DNA of 64,000 bases from Bradyrhizobium macuxiense. Its GTDB lineage: Bacteria; Pseudomonadota; Alphaproteobacteria; Rhizobiales; Xanthobacteraceae. Each line of letters starts with the position of its first letter. The first letter of the stretch is position 1. The position numbers and the translations under genes are program-made. The DNA lies in NCBI RefSeq assembly GCF_007993935.1, contig NZ_VITY01000004.1:248001-312000 (forward strand). The letters run 5' to 3'. Positions 27,896 to 37,874 of the stretch are shown piece after piece. Below the pieces are notes generated by a model that searched no databases, had not been told where the DNA came from, and worked only from the letters and a program-made list of their open reading frames with translations.

Positions 27896-29235
27896 CCGCA
27901 GGCGCCGCCCCATCACAGGCCTCGTTCGAGGCGCTGATCGCGCGGATATCGGCGCTGCATCCGAAGCGCATCGATCTCAGCCTCGATCGCATGCGCGGCC
28001 TGATGGAGCGGCTCGATCATCCCGAGCGCAAGCTGCCGCCGGTGATCCATGTCGCCGGCACCAACGGCAAGGGCTCGACCGTTGCCTATCTGCGCGCGAT
28101 CCTCGAAGCATCGGGTCTGCGCGTGCATGTCTTCACCTCGCCTTACCTCGTGCGGATCAACGAATGCTACCGGCTCGGCGCGGTCGGCGGCGGCAAGCTG
28201 GTCGGCGACGATGAGCTGCGCGCGACGTTCGAGGATTGCGAGCGCGTCAACGCCGACAATCCCATCACCATCTTCGAGATGGAAACCGCGGTCGCGTTCT
28301 GCCTGTTCGCAAAGCATCCGGCCGACGTCGCGCTGCTCGAGGTCGGCCTCGGCGGCCGGCTCGATTCCACCAATGTGGTCGAGACGCCGCTGGCCTCGGT
28401 GATTACGCCGGTCAGCATGGATCACATGGAATTCCTCGGCGACAATCTGACGGCGATCGCCGGCGAGAAGGCCGCGATCATCAAGCGCAAGGTGCCGGTG
28501 GTCTCAGCCGAGCAGGCGCCGGACGCGATGGCGGTGATCGAGGCGGAGGCGCATCGCATGCGCGCACCGCTGCATGCGGCAGGCCAGCAATGGCATGTCG
28601 GCGTCGAGCGCGGCCGGCTGGTCTACCAGGACGAGCGCGGCCTGCTCGATCTCGCCGCGCCAAAACTGTTCGGCCGGCACCAGTTCGACAATGCGGGCCT
28701 GGCGATCGCAACGCTGCGCGCGATCGACACCTTCAAGCTCAATATCGCGGCCTTCGAGGCCGGCATCGTCAGTGCGGAATGGCCGGCGCGGATGCAGCGG
28801 CTGGTCTCCGGCACGCTCGTCTGCCAGGGGCCGCAGGGCTCCGAGGTCTGGCTCGATGGCGGCCACAATGCCGAGGGTGGCCGCGTCGCGGCGGCGGCGC
28901 TCGGCGATCTCGAGGAGCGGGTGTCGCGGCCGCTGGTCGTGATCGCAGGCATGATGGCCAACAAGGATGCCAATGCCTTCCTCGCCAATTTCGCCGGGCT
29001 GACGCGCCACATCATCGCGGTGCCCGTACCCGGCCGCGACAACGGCATGGCGCCGGACAAACTCGCCGATGCCGCGCGGGCGCTCGGCATGCGTGTCGAG
29101 ATCGCGACCGGCGTCGATGCCGCGTTGCAGCGGCTCGCCACGCTCGCCTACGAGGTGCCGCCGCGCATCCTGATCACCGGCTCGCTTTATCTCGCCGGCC
29201 CGGTGCTTGCGGCCAACGGCACGCCTCCTGCATGA
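27892..29235 (+). CDS. folC: Dihydrofolate synthase / folylpolyglutamate synthase
   Basis: A 447-aa Mur-ligase-like enzyme that adds glutamate to dihydropteroate and to folates. The P-loop is [11 protein letters not shown], followed by [13 protein letters not shown]; the central ATPase and C-terminal domain ([13 protein letters not shown]) are present. The GTG at 27892 is chosen because it gives a normal N-terminus and overlaps the accD stop by 4 bp. It closes the trpFBA-accD-folC block. Confidence 0.95.
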   Translation: MTAGAAPSQASFEALIARISALHPKRIDLSLDRMRGLMERLDHPERKLPPVIHVAGTNGKGSTVAYLRAILEASGLRVHVFTSPYLVRINECYRLGAVGGGKLVGDDELRATFEDCERVNADNPITIFEMETAVAFCLFAKHPADVALLEVGLGGRLDSTNVVETPLASVITPVSMDHMEFLGDNLTAIAGEKAAIIKRKVPVVSAEQAPDAMAVIEAEAHRMRAPLHAAGQQWHVGVERGRLVYQDERGLLDLAAPKLFGRHQFDNAGLAIATLRAIDTFKLNIAAFEAGIVSAEWPARMQRLVSGTLVCQGPQGSEVWLDGGHNAEGGRVAAAALGDLEERVSRPLVVIAGMMANKDANAFLANFAGLTRHIIAVPVPGRDNGMAPDKLADAARALGMRVEIATGVDAALQRLATLAYEVPPRILITGSLYLAGPVLAANGTPPA

Positions 29236-29244
29236 TGTTGGTGT

Positions 29245-29334
29245 CGTAGCCCGGATGCAGCGAAGCGAAATCCGGGGCCTTTCATTCCGTCACGGCAGCC
29301 ATCCCGGATTACGCTTCGCTGCATCCGGGCTACG
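29245..29334. repeat. Dispersed palindromic repeat, family A copy 3
   Basis: CGTAGCCCGGATGCAGCG and its complement CGCTGCATCCGGGCTACG form perfect 18-bp outer arms, with inner AATCCGGG / CCCGGATT pairing. It fills the space between folC and the phosphoesterase gene and ends 16 bp before the latter's ATG, so its hairpin could affect that gene's leader. Confidence 0.9.
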
Positions 29335-29349
29335 GGAGGACAACACATC

Positions 29350-30090
29350 ATGCGATTTGCTGCGATCGCCGACATCCACGGCAATCATCTCGCGCTTGAA
29401 GCCGTGCTGTCGGACATCCGCGCGCAGGGGATTTCCGACGTCGTCGATCTCGGCGACATGGTGAGCGGACCGCTCGACGCGCAGCCGACCATCGATATGC
29501 TGATGAAGCTCGATGCGGTCCATCTGCTCGGCAATCACGACCGCTATCTGATCGACCGCGCGCACGAGAAAATGGGCTCATGGGAGCGGCGGACCTACAC
29601 CCAGCTCGAGCCGCGGCATCTCGACTGGCTGCGCACGCTGCCGGCGAATGCGGTCTATCGCGACGAGGTCTTCCTCTGCCACGCGACGCCGCAAGATGAC
29701 GAGACCTATTGGCTCGACACCGTGCTGCCGGGCGGCGAGGTCGTGATGTCCGCGCTGGAAGGGATCGAGGCGAGGGCGGCGGACGTAACGCAATCGCTGA
29801 TCCTGTGCGCGCACACCCACATCGCCCGCGCGGTGCGGTTGCGCGACGGAAGGCTGATCGTCAATCCCGGCAGCGTCGGCTCACCCGGTTATCGCGCCGG
29901 CAAGCCGCACCCGCATGTCGTGGAGGCCGGCTCACCCGACGCGCGCTACGCCATCCTCGAGCAGCTCGATGGTCGCTGGGACGTCACCTTCCGCCACATC
30001 CCGTACGATCACGCGGCGATGGCGGCGCTGGCGCGGCACAATGGCGAGGCCGAGCTCGCCTCGGCGTTGGCGACGGGATGGATCCGCTGA
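29350..30090 (+). CDS. Metallophosphoesterase (calcineurin-like, YfcE/DUF2156-type fold)
   Basis: A 246-aa binuclear-metal phosphoesterase. All metal-ligand motifs are visible: DIHGN (residues 8-12), GDMVSGP, GNHDRY, CHATP and CAHTHIAR. It belongs to the YfcE/MJ0936-like phosphodiesterase group; the natural substrate is unknown. It starts directly after a family A repeat. Together with the DUF2231 gene it separates folC from trxA. Confidence 0.88.
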   Translation: MRFAAIADIHGNHLALEAVLSDIRAQGISDVVDLGDMVSGPLDAQPTIDMLMKLDAVHLLGNHDRYLIDRAHEKMGSWERRTYTQLEPRHLDWLRTLPANAVYRDEVFLCHATPQDDETYWLDTVLPGGEVVMSALEGIEARAADVTQSLILCAHTHIARAVRLRDGRLIVNPGSVGSPGYRAGKPHPHVVEAGSPDARYAILEQLDGRWDVTFRHIPYDHAAMAALARHNGEAELASALATGWIR

Positions 30091-30136
30091 AGTCGCGCCC
30101 GGGACGAAGCTCGCGCGCTGGTGCATAGCGGCGGCA

Positions 30137-30595
30137 CTAGTGGATATGCGCCTCGTCGGAGACGCCGACGTGCTCGCGATAAACCATCTCCCAGCCCTTC
30201 CATCCCGTGAACAGCAGGATCAGGACCACGATGAGCGAGAGGGCGAGGCCGGTCGGCACGATGGCTGATGAGCCGTGCTCGAAGCGCGAATACCAGTTGA
30301 ACAGCGCGACCAGCACCGCGATGACATTGCCGCCGGCATGCTGCCATGCGTCGGACAGGTTGCGGACCTGATCGTCTCCAAGGAGATCGATCACGCCGGC
30401 GACGGCGGCGAGCGCGGCCATGATCAAGCCGATACCAAGCAGCCAGAGCGAGGCGCTGGCCCAGAAGTCAGTGCCCGTCTTCCAGAATGCGAGGTCGGCA
30501 ACGAAGGTCAAAACAAAGCACACGACCGGAAACGGAATCAGCATCGGATGAATAGGATGTCCCGCGACCTGCGCGGTTGATCTGGGGTTTGACAT
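30137..30595 (-). CDS. DUF2231 membrane protein
   Basis: A 152-aa inner-membrane protein with four predicted helices. The family signature AGHPIHPMLIPFP at the N-terminus contains two histidines of a possible metal or heme site. Start at 30595 follows AGGAGGGACCT, clearly better than the upstream ATG at 30622. Function is unknown. It ends with HVGVSDEAHIH. Confidence 0.85.
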   Translation of the reverse strand: MSNPRSTAQVAGHPIHPMLIPFPVVCFVLTFVADLAFWKTGTDFWASASLWLLGIGLIMAALAAVAGVIDLLGDDQVRNLSDAWQHAGGNVIAVLVALFNWYSRFEHGSSAIVPTGLALSLIVVLILLFTGWKGWEMVYREHVGVSDEAHIH

Positions 30596-30691
30596 AGGTC
30601 CCTCCTGAGGGCCGTTAGTCACCTCAACCTGGGCTCACTGCGCAAAGTTCCTATTTGGACAAGGCAGCGCGCATCGTTGCAGCGCAACGCG

Positions 30692-30724
30692 CACAAAACA
30701 AAACGGCCGGCTTGCGCCGGCCGT
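30692..30724 (-). terminator. Intrinsic terminator of trxA
   Basis: ACGGCCGGC, loop TTGC or its complement, and GCCGGCCGT form a 9-bp stem at 30703-30724. On the minus strand the stem is followed by TTTTGTTTTGTG. It lies 28 bp beyond the trxA stop. Confidence 0.85.
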
Positions 30725-30751
30725 GTCGCAAATCAGCTAATTCAAAGCGGA

Positions 30752-31072
30752 TCAGACCGCAGCGGTGATCCACTGCTGCAGCTTCGCCTTCGGCGCGGCG
30801 CCGACCTGACGCGACGCCATCTCGCCGCCCTTGAAGATCATCAGGGTCGGGATCGACATCACGCCATACTTCGACGCGGTCTTCGGGCTCTCGTCGACGT
30901 TGAGCTTCACGATCTTGACCTTGTCGCCCATCGCGCCGGAAATCTCATCGAGAGCGGGCGCGATCATGCGGCAGGGACCGCACCATTCGGCCCAGAAGTC
31001 GACGACCACCGGCCCGGTCGCCTTGAGCACTTCGGCTTCGAAATCGGCGTCAGAAACCTTGCCAACGGCCAT
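30752..31072 (-). CDS. trxA: Thioredoxin 1
   Basis: A 106-aa disulfide reductase; the active site is WCGPC (residues 30-34) and the cis-Pro loop reads SIPTL. Start at 31072 gives the normal MAVGKVSDADF N-terminus. It lies downstream of addA on the same strand and ends in its own terminator. The addB-addA-trxA order is common in Rhizobiales. Confidence 0.97.
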   Translation of the reverse strand: MAVGKVSDADFEAEVLKATGPVVVDFWAEWCGPCRMIAPALDEISGAMGDKVKIVKLNVDESPKTASKYGVMSIPTLMIFKGGEMASRQVGAAPKAKLQQWITAAV

Positions 31073-31188
31073 GTGAGTACCTCGTTCGGTTGAGACAAAA
31101 GGGCGCGGTGGAGAATCGCGCCCGGGAGCATGGGGCAAACGTATGAACGCCCCCTTGCCGGGTCAAGCTTGCTCACGCCGACATGAAC

Positions 31189-34100
31189 TTATGCCAGCCC
31201 GGCGTCCAGCGCGGAGGCGGAAATCTCCATCATTTCAGCGGTTTCGGTCCAGAGCAGGGCGGCGTGGATGATCCTCTGGGGATAAAGTTTTGCCAGCACC
31301 GCACGGTACAGCGCGAGCTGCCGGATATAGCCCCTGGGGGCCTCGGCGGCGGTCTTTGGCGGAGCGTGGTTGGTCTTGAAATCAACGATCAGGACCTCGT
31401 TCGGCGTCACCACCAGCCGGTCGATCTGGCCCGAGACCAGCGCCTTCGGCTGGCCCGGCCGCTCCAGCCGGCCGACGATCGAAACCTCGGCACGGCTGCC
31501 GGGGGCAAACACCGGCGCGAAGCGCAGATCGACGGTCAGGGCGACCACTTGCCGGGCCAGCGCCGCGCGCTCTTCCTCGCTCCAGCCATCGGCGTTACGC
31601 GTGAGATAGCCGAGCGCCGCGCCGAGCCGTCGTTCCAGCGCGATTTCGGGCAGCGATTGCAGCAGGCGGTGCACCAGCGTGCCGCGTTGCAGGGCGCGGG
31701 CGCGCAACTGCACTGATTCGCCTGATCGTATCGGGTGGCTGTCGCCGTCAGCCGGATCGGACGGGCGCAGCACGCCCGTGGCAGCGGCTTCAGGGGCGGC
31801 CGCGGTACGCAGCCAGGACGGCAGCGCGACCGGTGCCGCGGCCGTTGACGCGGCCGCGCCGGTGAGATCGGCGACGTCATCCGGCCGCGAATAGCGCATC
31901 ACCTTGCCGGCCGGCGTCTCCAGCTCCTCGAGCTCGAGCCCGGCATTGGCGAGCCCCTTGGTGATCAGATCGTACCAGGAGGATTTCCGCACCGTGCTCA
32001 TGTTGCCGGGCATGCAGCCGCCGACGATCAGCCGGTCCGCGGCGCGGGTCATCGCGACATAGAGCAGGCGGCGATATTCGTCCTCGGTGTCGCCGAGCAT
32101 CGCCTTGCGCGCGTCGGCGACGGCGGGCGGATCCTCGGCCTTCTTGCCGGCCCACACCACGACGCCGGGCGCGTTCGGCGCGGCGTTGCCTTGCGGCAGA
32201 TGGATCAGCCGCAGCCGCTGGGTGTCTGACGGCGAGGTCGTGGTGTCCACCAGGAACACCACCGATGCCTCGAGGCCCTTGGCGCCGTGCACGGTCATCA
32301 CGCGAACCTCGTCGCGCGAGATCTCCATGTCGCGCTTCACTTCGGTGTCGGCGGCGCGCAGCCAGGCGACGAAGCCTTGCAGCGAGGCCGGCGCCTTGCG
32401 CTCATAGCCGAGCGCGAGCTCGAGGAATTCGTCGAGCGCGTCGTTGGCCTCATGGCCGAGCCGGCGCAGGATGCGCGCCCGCCCGTCGTCGCCGCCGAGC
32501 AGCCAGGCGTAGAACGCGAACGGCGTCTCCTGGGTGAAGCGGCGCTCGCAGTCTTCGAGGCGGCGCAGCGCGGCCGAAAAGCGCTCGTCGGTCGACGCCT
32601 GCGCGGAGAGTGCCTCGCGCAGCGAACCGCGGCGCTGGTACGCGAGCTTGAACAGATCGTCATCGTCGAGCCCGAACAGCGGGCTCTTCAGCGCCACCGC
32701 GAGCGCGAGATCGTCCTGCGGCAGCAGCAGCGCGTCGGCGAGGTTCATCAGGTCGATGATCGCGATGTGCTCGGTCAGCTTCAGCCGGTCGGCGCCGGCG
32801 ACCGGAATGCCCGCGTGCTTCAGCGCCTGGATCACCGCGTCGAAGGCGTTGCCGCGCCGCCGCACCAGGATCAGCATGTCGCCATAACGCAACGGCCGCC
32901 GCCCGCCGGCGCTGCCGGTCATGGTGCCGCTGGTGACCAGGCGCTTGATCTCGGCCTGGATGCGCCGTGCCAGCTTCACCTCGGGGCTGGTCACCGAGAC
33001 GCCGTCGAACGGCGCGCGCCAGCCTTCGATATCCTGGCGATCGTCGGCGACCGCGAGATCCCACAGCTCGATCTGGCTGGGGCCGGCGTCGGCCATCGCG
33101 TTGTGGATCGGGTAGCCGTTCTCGACGGCGTGGATGCTGCGGAAGATCTCCTGTTCGCGGAACACGTGGTCGACCGAATGCAGGATCACCGGCCCCGAGC
33201 GGAACGAATAGGTGAACGACACCGGATCGAATTTCAGCCCGGCCTCCTCGAACCGCCGCTTCAGCTCGCGCCGGCGCAGGTCGAATTCGCGCGGCGCGGC
33301 GCCCTGGAACGAGAAGATCGACTGCTTCTCGTCGCCGACCGCGAACACCGTGCGCACCAGCCCATCGCGTGCGCCGGCGCCGGAGGTGAACTCGGAGATG
33401 ATGTGGGCGACGATGTCCCATTGCCGGGGGCTGGTGTCCTGCGCCTCGTCGATCAGCACGTGATCGACGCCGCGGTCGAGCTTGTAATGCACCCAGCCGG
33501 AGGAGACGCGGTCGAGCATCGAAAGCGTCTTGTCGATCAGGTCGTCATAGTCGAGCAGGCCGCGTTCCAGCTTCTCGCGCCGGTAGTGCGCAGCCGCCGC
33601 GGTCGCGATGTGGATCAGCGCCTCGCTGCGGTCGCGCGTCACCACGGCGCGGCGGCGTTCGATCAGGGGGCCGATGCGCCGGATTTCGGCTTCGAACAGC
33701 CGACCGACTGCGGGATTGTTGTCGCAAAACTTTTTCGTCACCACCGATTTGCGCGGTGTGCGGTCGGCATCGGTCAAAAACACGGCCAGATAGGCATCCA
33801 CCCGCGCGGCGCCAGTGAAGACCAATGCTTCGCGCAGTCGCGCGGCTTGGTCCTTGTCAGACTTGGCGCCGGTGTCGAGCGTGGCAGCGATCCCCTCCCA
33901 GCCGGTGTGCCTCAGATGGGGACCATCAACGATCTCACTCTCGACATCCTCGATGCGATCATCAGCGGCGACGCCGAGCGCGGCCGACATCTGCGCGGCG
34001 GCGGCCGCGGCGTTGCCGGCGGTATCGGTCCAGGCCATGAAATGGTCGCGGCTGAGGCAGGCCTCGCGGACCACCTCCTTGAAGGTGACGTCGGCGGCAT

Positions 34101-34668
34101 TCGCCATCGCCGTCCGCAGCGCGCGGCCGATCGGACTGTCGGGAATCCGCGACGCTTCGAGGAACACCGCGAGATTGGCGCGTTCCATCATCTCGTTCTG
34201 GTCGCGGTCGTCGAGCACGGCGAAGCGCGCCGGCACGTTGGCCTCGAACGGGAACTGCTGCAGCAGGCGGGTGCACAGCGCGTGGATGGTCTGCACCTTC
34301 AGGCCGCCCGGCGTCTCCAGCGCGCAGGCAAACAGTTTTCGTGCCTCGCGCCGTAGCGAAGCGCCGGGATGCGCGATGCCGGCTTCGCGGATCGCGGTAT
34401 CGAGCCGGGCGTCATCCAGCGTCACCCAATGGCCGAGCGTCGTGAACACCCGCTCCGCCATGTTCGCCGCTGCGGCCTTGGTGAAGGTGATGCAGAGGAT
34501 CTTCTCCGGCGGCACGCCCGACAGCAAAAGGCGGATCACGCGCTGCACCAGCACATGGGTCTTGCCCGAGCCGGCATTGGCCGACACGAAGGTCGAGGCC
34601 TTGGGATCGGACGCGCGGGCCTGCGCATCGCGCACTGCAGGCGGAATCGGACGCGGGGCTTTCACCAT
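31189..34668 (-). CDS. addA: Double-strand break repair helicase-nuclease AddA (alphaproteobacterial type)
   Basis: About 1159 aa. It is a UvrD-family helicase (Walker A ANAGSGKT at residues 30-37, DEAQDTSPRQWD motif II, MTVHGAKGLE motif V, YVAMTRAADRLIV motif VI) fused to a C-terminal RecB-type nuclease (GQIDRL...VLIVDFKTN). With AddB it resects double-strand breaks and loads RecA. Start at 34668 overlaps the addB stop by 7 nt; a start at 34701 is possible but buried deeper in addB. Confidence 0.95.
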   Translation of the reverse strand: MVKAPRPIPPAVRDAQARASDPKASTFVSANAGSGKTHVLVQRVIRLLLSGVPPEKILCITFTKAAAANMAERVFTTLGHWVTLDDARLDTAIREAGIAHPGASLRREARKLFACALETPGGLKVQTIHALCTRLLQQFPFEANVPARFAVLDDRDQNEMMERANLAVFLEASRIPDSPIGRALRTAMANAADVTFKEVVREACLSRDHFMAWTDTAGNAAAAAAQMSAALGVAADDRIEDVESEIVDGPHLRHTGWEGIAATLDTGAKSDKDQAARLREALVFTGAARVDAYLAVFLTDADRTPRKSVVTKKFCDNNPAVGRLFEAEIRRIGPLIERRRAVVTRDRSEALIHIATAAAAHYRREKLERGLLDYDDLIDKTLSMLDRVSSGWVHYKLDRGVDHVLIDEAQDTSPRQWDIVAHIISEFTSGAGARDGLVRTVFAVGDEKQSIFSFQGAAPREFDLRRRELKRRFEEAGLKFDPVSFTYSFRSGPVILHSVDHVFREQEIFRSIHAVENGYPIHNAMADAGPSQIELWDLAVADDRQDIEGWRAPFDGVSVTSPEVKLARRIQAEIKRLVTSGTMTGSAGGRRPLRYGDMLILVRRRGNAFDAVIQALKHAGIPVAGADRLKLTEHIAIIDLMNLADALLLPQDDLALAVALKSPLFGLDDDDLFKLAYQRRGSLREALSAQASTDERFSAALRRLEDCERRFTQETPFAFYAWLLGGDDGRARILRRLGHEANDALDEFLELALGYERKAPASLQGFVAWLRAADTEVKRDMEISRDEVRVMTVHGAKGLEASVVFLVDTTTSPSDTQRLRLIHLPQGNAAPNAPGVVVWAGKKAEDPPAVADARKAMLGDTEDEYRRLLYVAMTRAADRLIVGGCMPGNMSTVRKSSWYDLITKGLANAGLELEELETPAGKVMRYSRPDDVADLTGAAASTAAAPVALPSWLRTAAAPEAAATGVLRPSDPADGDSHPIRSGESVQLRARALQRGTLVHRLLQSLPEIALERRLGAALGYLTRNADGWSEEERAALARQVVALTVDLRFAPVFAPGSRAEVSIVGRLERPGQPKALVSGQIDRLVVTPNEVLIVDFKTNHAPPKTAAEAPRGYIRQLALYRAVLAKLYPQRIIHAALLWTETAEMMEISASALDAGLA

Positions 34669-37600
34669 TCCTCGATCCCCAGGCCGCCGGCGGCGGACCA
34701 TTCCTTGATCCGCGCAAGGTCGTCATAGGCGCCGTAGCGGTTGGCCCACATCGAGAGGTTCAGCGAGGTGTAGGCCTGGCTCTCGTCGTCGAAGGCGCGG
34801 ATCAAGGCTTCGAGCTTGCGCCGCGCGCTGTCGGCGGCTTCATCTGGCGGCTGCGGCGTGTCGTTGGTCTTGATCTTCAGCTCCAGCGAACGCTGCTCGC
34901 CCGGCGGGTTGTTGCCGCTCAGCCTGACATAGACGAGGTCGCCGACCGAGGAATCGGCCGGGATGTCGGCGAAGCCGCCTTCGCGCAGGATCGCAGCTTC
35001 CAGCGTGAGCTGCGGCGACAGCCCCATCCGCACCTGCTTGCCGGTCGGCGGCTGGCCGGTCTTGTAGTCGAGGATCGCGAAGCTGCCGTCGTCGCGCCGC
35101 TCGATGCGGTCGGCGCGCGCGGAGAGCGTGAATGTCCTGGCATCGTCGAGCGCAATGCCGATTTCGCCGCGGATCTCGGCCTTGATTGCGTCGATACCGC
35201 CGCGCCGCGCCTGTTCCCATTCGGCAAACCACGCCGCGATGCGCTGGAAGCGCGGCCACCACAGCGCGCGCGCCTCGGGCCGCTCCATCAACGGCGCAAA
35301 ATGCTTGGCCCCGATGTCGCGCAGCGCGCTCTTGATGTCGTCCGGCAGCGCATCGGCATAGACCTGTGTGAACTCGCCGAGCGATTCGTGGATGGCGGAG
35401 CCGCGATCGGCCGCCGACAGCGCCATGTCGACCGGGTCGAGCGGATCGAGCCGCAAAATGTAGCGCGCGTAGATCGTGTAGGGATCGCGCAGCCAGTCCT
35501 CGATAGCGGTGACCGACATCTTCAGCGGCCGCGCCTCACGCGGCGGCCGCGGCTCCGGCTGCGGCACCGGCTCGACCTTGTCGGGTCGGTCGAGCTCGGC
35601 GGCATATTGCACATAAATCTCGCCGGCCGATGTCGCGGCCTTCCAGCGCGCTTCGCCCGCAACCGCTTCGAGCCGGTGCAGGAAGCGCGAGGCGACCGCA
35701 GGCGCGCCGCCAACCTTTGCGGCGTGGGTCAGGATCACCTCGTCATGGCCGAGCAGCTGCGCAAAGTCGTGCGCGGAAAGGCCGATGCGCCGCTCGGGCA
35801 GATCGAGCCCGAGCTCGTGCCGCATCGGCCGGCTCAGCCACGGATCGATCCGCGGCGCCGGCGGCCAGACACCCTCGACCAGGCCGCCAAGGATGATGCG
35901 ATCGGCTTCGGTCAGACGCGCTTCGAGCGAGCCGTAGATATTGAGCTGCGCGCGCGCCGCTTCCGGCCGCCGCACCATGCGGTCGGCGAACGCGGTCTGG
36001 AACACCTCGGGATAATCTGACAGCGGCGTCATCAGCCCGCTCGGCTGCTGCCTGGCGAGCAGCTCGTCGAAGGCGGACGCGAGCGATGCGCCGGCGCGCT
36101 CCTCGAACACGATTGCGACGCCATTTTGATCGGCCGACAGTGCGATCAGCGCCTCGCGGTGGCGCGCGGCCAGCTCGGCGAAATCAAACGGCTTTGACGA
36201 CGCCATGCCTTCGAGCGGCGCCAGCGCCGCCTGCAATCTGGTGATCAGGTCCTGGGCCTGGTTGAGCTCGTTGTCGCGCAGCCGGGCGCGCGGCTCCATG
36301 GCGTGCAGCGACGAGGTCTCGCCGCCATGCAGCTTGACCAGCTCGGCGCGGAAGCGCGCGAAGTCGCGCGCAAGCCCGCCGGTCCCCGGTTGCGGTCGCG
36401 TGCCGCGCAGCAGCGCGATCTCCAGCACCTCGATCGCGCGCTTCAGTGCGTTATGCGCGCCGCCGAGCCGCAACAACGGATGCTTGAGCAGCGCGAGCAA
36501 TGTCGGCGGCTCCAGCCCCTTGGCGGCAGCCTCCGCGGTAAGGCGCGCGAACACGCCGGCCGGCGTTTCCATCAGCGCATCGCCGCCGGAATCGTCGAAC
36601 TCGAGATTCCAGCGTGTCAGCGAGGCCATCACGCGGCGCGCCAGCGCGCGATCCGGCGTCACCAGCGCGGCCGATTTGCCGAGATGCCGCGCCTCGCGCA
36701 TCGCGACCGCGATCGCCAGCGCCTCCATCTCCGGATTGGGCGCCTCGACCACGGTGAGATTGGTCATCCCGGCGGAAATCCGCGCCACGATCTCCGGCCG
36801 CTCCAGCCGGTCATGCCATTGCGCGGTCGCGGTCGAGGGACGCATCGTCTCCGACACCAGCACCTCGCGGCCGAGCGGTGCGGGCTGAGCAAGGCTCTCG
36901 ACATCGCGGCGCTTGATGCCGAAGCGGTCGAGCAAAGCGTGCATCGCGAATTGCGGATGGTTCGACGAGGGCGGCGTCGTGAATCGGCCATCGTCGCCAC
37001 GCTCGCCGCCGATCGTGTCCCAGCTGTCCTCGTCGAGATCGGTGTCGAGCCCGGGCAGCACCACCGCGCCGTTCGGCAGCTTCGCCACCGCGTGCAGGAA
37101 TTTCGCGGTCGCCGGCATCGAGCCGGTCGAACCGGCAGCGATTACCGGGCCCGTGGGGTGCGCGGTCAGCCGCGCCGCTTCCGCCTCGATCAGCAGATCG
37201 CGGCGCGCCGCGGGTTCGATCCGGCCGATCTCCTTGAGGTAGTTCGGCCAGGCGTCGCGCGCGATGCGCAGGAAGTCGAGCGAATGCTGCCAGTATTTGT
37301 CGAGCTGGTCCGGCACCAGACGGTCGAGCTGGCGCCAGTCGACGCCGCGCGTCACCATGTCGTCCATCAGCCGTGCGAGATCGCCGGCGAGTTGCAACGT
37401 CGAGGCGGGTCCGCCGACCACCAGCGGCGCCGACACCGGCGTCTTCGCCCACGCCGCGACCAGATGCGCCAGGGTCAATCGGCGCTCCAGCTCGCCGAGC
37501 CGTGGCGGAATTTCCAGCGGCGCAGCGCCGCCGACATCGTCGCCTTGGTCCGCGAAGGCAAGCTCGTCCTCGTCGATCTCGCCGAGGGCTACGATGCGCG

Positions 37601-37808
37601 GCAGCACCGCGGCGTCGGAATCGAGCACGTCGAGGAAGATTTCGCGCGCCAGCCGGCCGGCGCGGCGGGTCGGCAGATACAGCGTGGCGTTGGCGAGCTT
37701 GGCCGGATCGTTGCGTGCCTCGAATCCCGCCACCAGGCGGCCGTCGACCAGCGCCGAGATGACGGTGCGCAGGAACGGCGCGGAAACGGGAACGCTGAAG
37801 ACGCGCAT
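34662..37808 (-). CDS. addB: Double-strand break repair protein AddB (alphaproteobacterial type)
   Basis: A 1048-aa partner of AddA with an inactivated helicase-like N-terminal part and a C-terminal RecB-type nuclease (SARADRIERRDDGSFAILDYKTG followed by a conserved Gln). There is not a single cysteine, so the four-Cys iron-sulfur cluster of Firmicute AddB cannot form; the usual CPF of the cluster motif reads DPY here. The N-terminus has LPTRRAGRLARE in place of a P-loop. Start at 37808 (MRVFSVPVSAPF). Followed by addA with overlap. Confidence 0.94.
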   Translation of the reverse strand: MRVFSVPVSAPFLRTVISALVDGRLVAGFEARNDPAKLANATLYLPTRRAGRLAREIFLDVLDSDAAVLPRIVALGEIDEDELAFADQGDDVGGAAPLEIPPRLGELERRLTLAHLVAAWAKTPVSAPLVVGGPASTLQLAGDLARLMDDMVTRGVDWRQLDRLVPDQLDKYWQHSLDFLRIARDAWPNYLKEIGRIEPAARRDLLIEAEAARLTAHPTGPVIAAGSTGSMPATAKFLHAVAKLPNGAVVLPGLDTDLDEDSWDTIGGERGDDGRFTTPPSSNHPQFAMHALLDRFGIKRRDVESLAQPAPLGREVLVSETMRPSTATAQWHDRLERPEIVARISAGMTNLTVVEAPNPEMEALAIAVAMREARHLGKSAALVTPDRALARRVMASLTRWNLEFDDSGGDALMETPAGVFARLTAEAAAKGLEPPTLLALLKHPLLRLGGAHNALKRAIEVLEIALLRGTRPQPGTGGLARDFARFRAELVKLHGGETSSLHAMEPRARLRDNELNQAQDLITRLQAALAPLEGMASSKPFDFAELAARHREALIALSADQNGVAIVFEERAGASLASAFDELLARQQPSGLMTPLSDYPEVFQTAFADRMVRRPEAARAQLNIYGSLEARLTEADRIILGGLVEGVWPPAPRIDPWLSRPMRHELGLDLPERRIGLSAHDFAQLLGHDEVILTHAAKVGGAPAVASRFLHRLEAVAGEARWKAATSAGEIYVQYAAELDRPDKVEPVPQPEPRPPREARPLKMSVTAIEDWLRDPYTIYARYILRLDPLDPVDMALSAADRGSAIHESLGEFTQVYADALPDDIKSALRDIGAKHFAPLMERPEARALWWPRFQRIAAWFAEWEQARRGGIDAIKAEIRGEIGIALDDARTFTLSARADRIERRDDGSFAILDYKTGQPPTGKQVRMGLSPQLTLEAAILREGGFADIPADSSVGDLVYVRLSGNNPPGEQRSLELKIKTNDTPQPPDEAADSARRKLEALIRAFDDESQAYTSLNLSMWANRYGAYDDLARIKEWSAAGGLGIEEW

Positions 37809-37874
37809 GGGCTGCCTTGTTCGAATCAGGCGCCAATATAGGAAGCGGCGGCCGTCGTTAGCCACCCCTTACGC

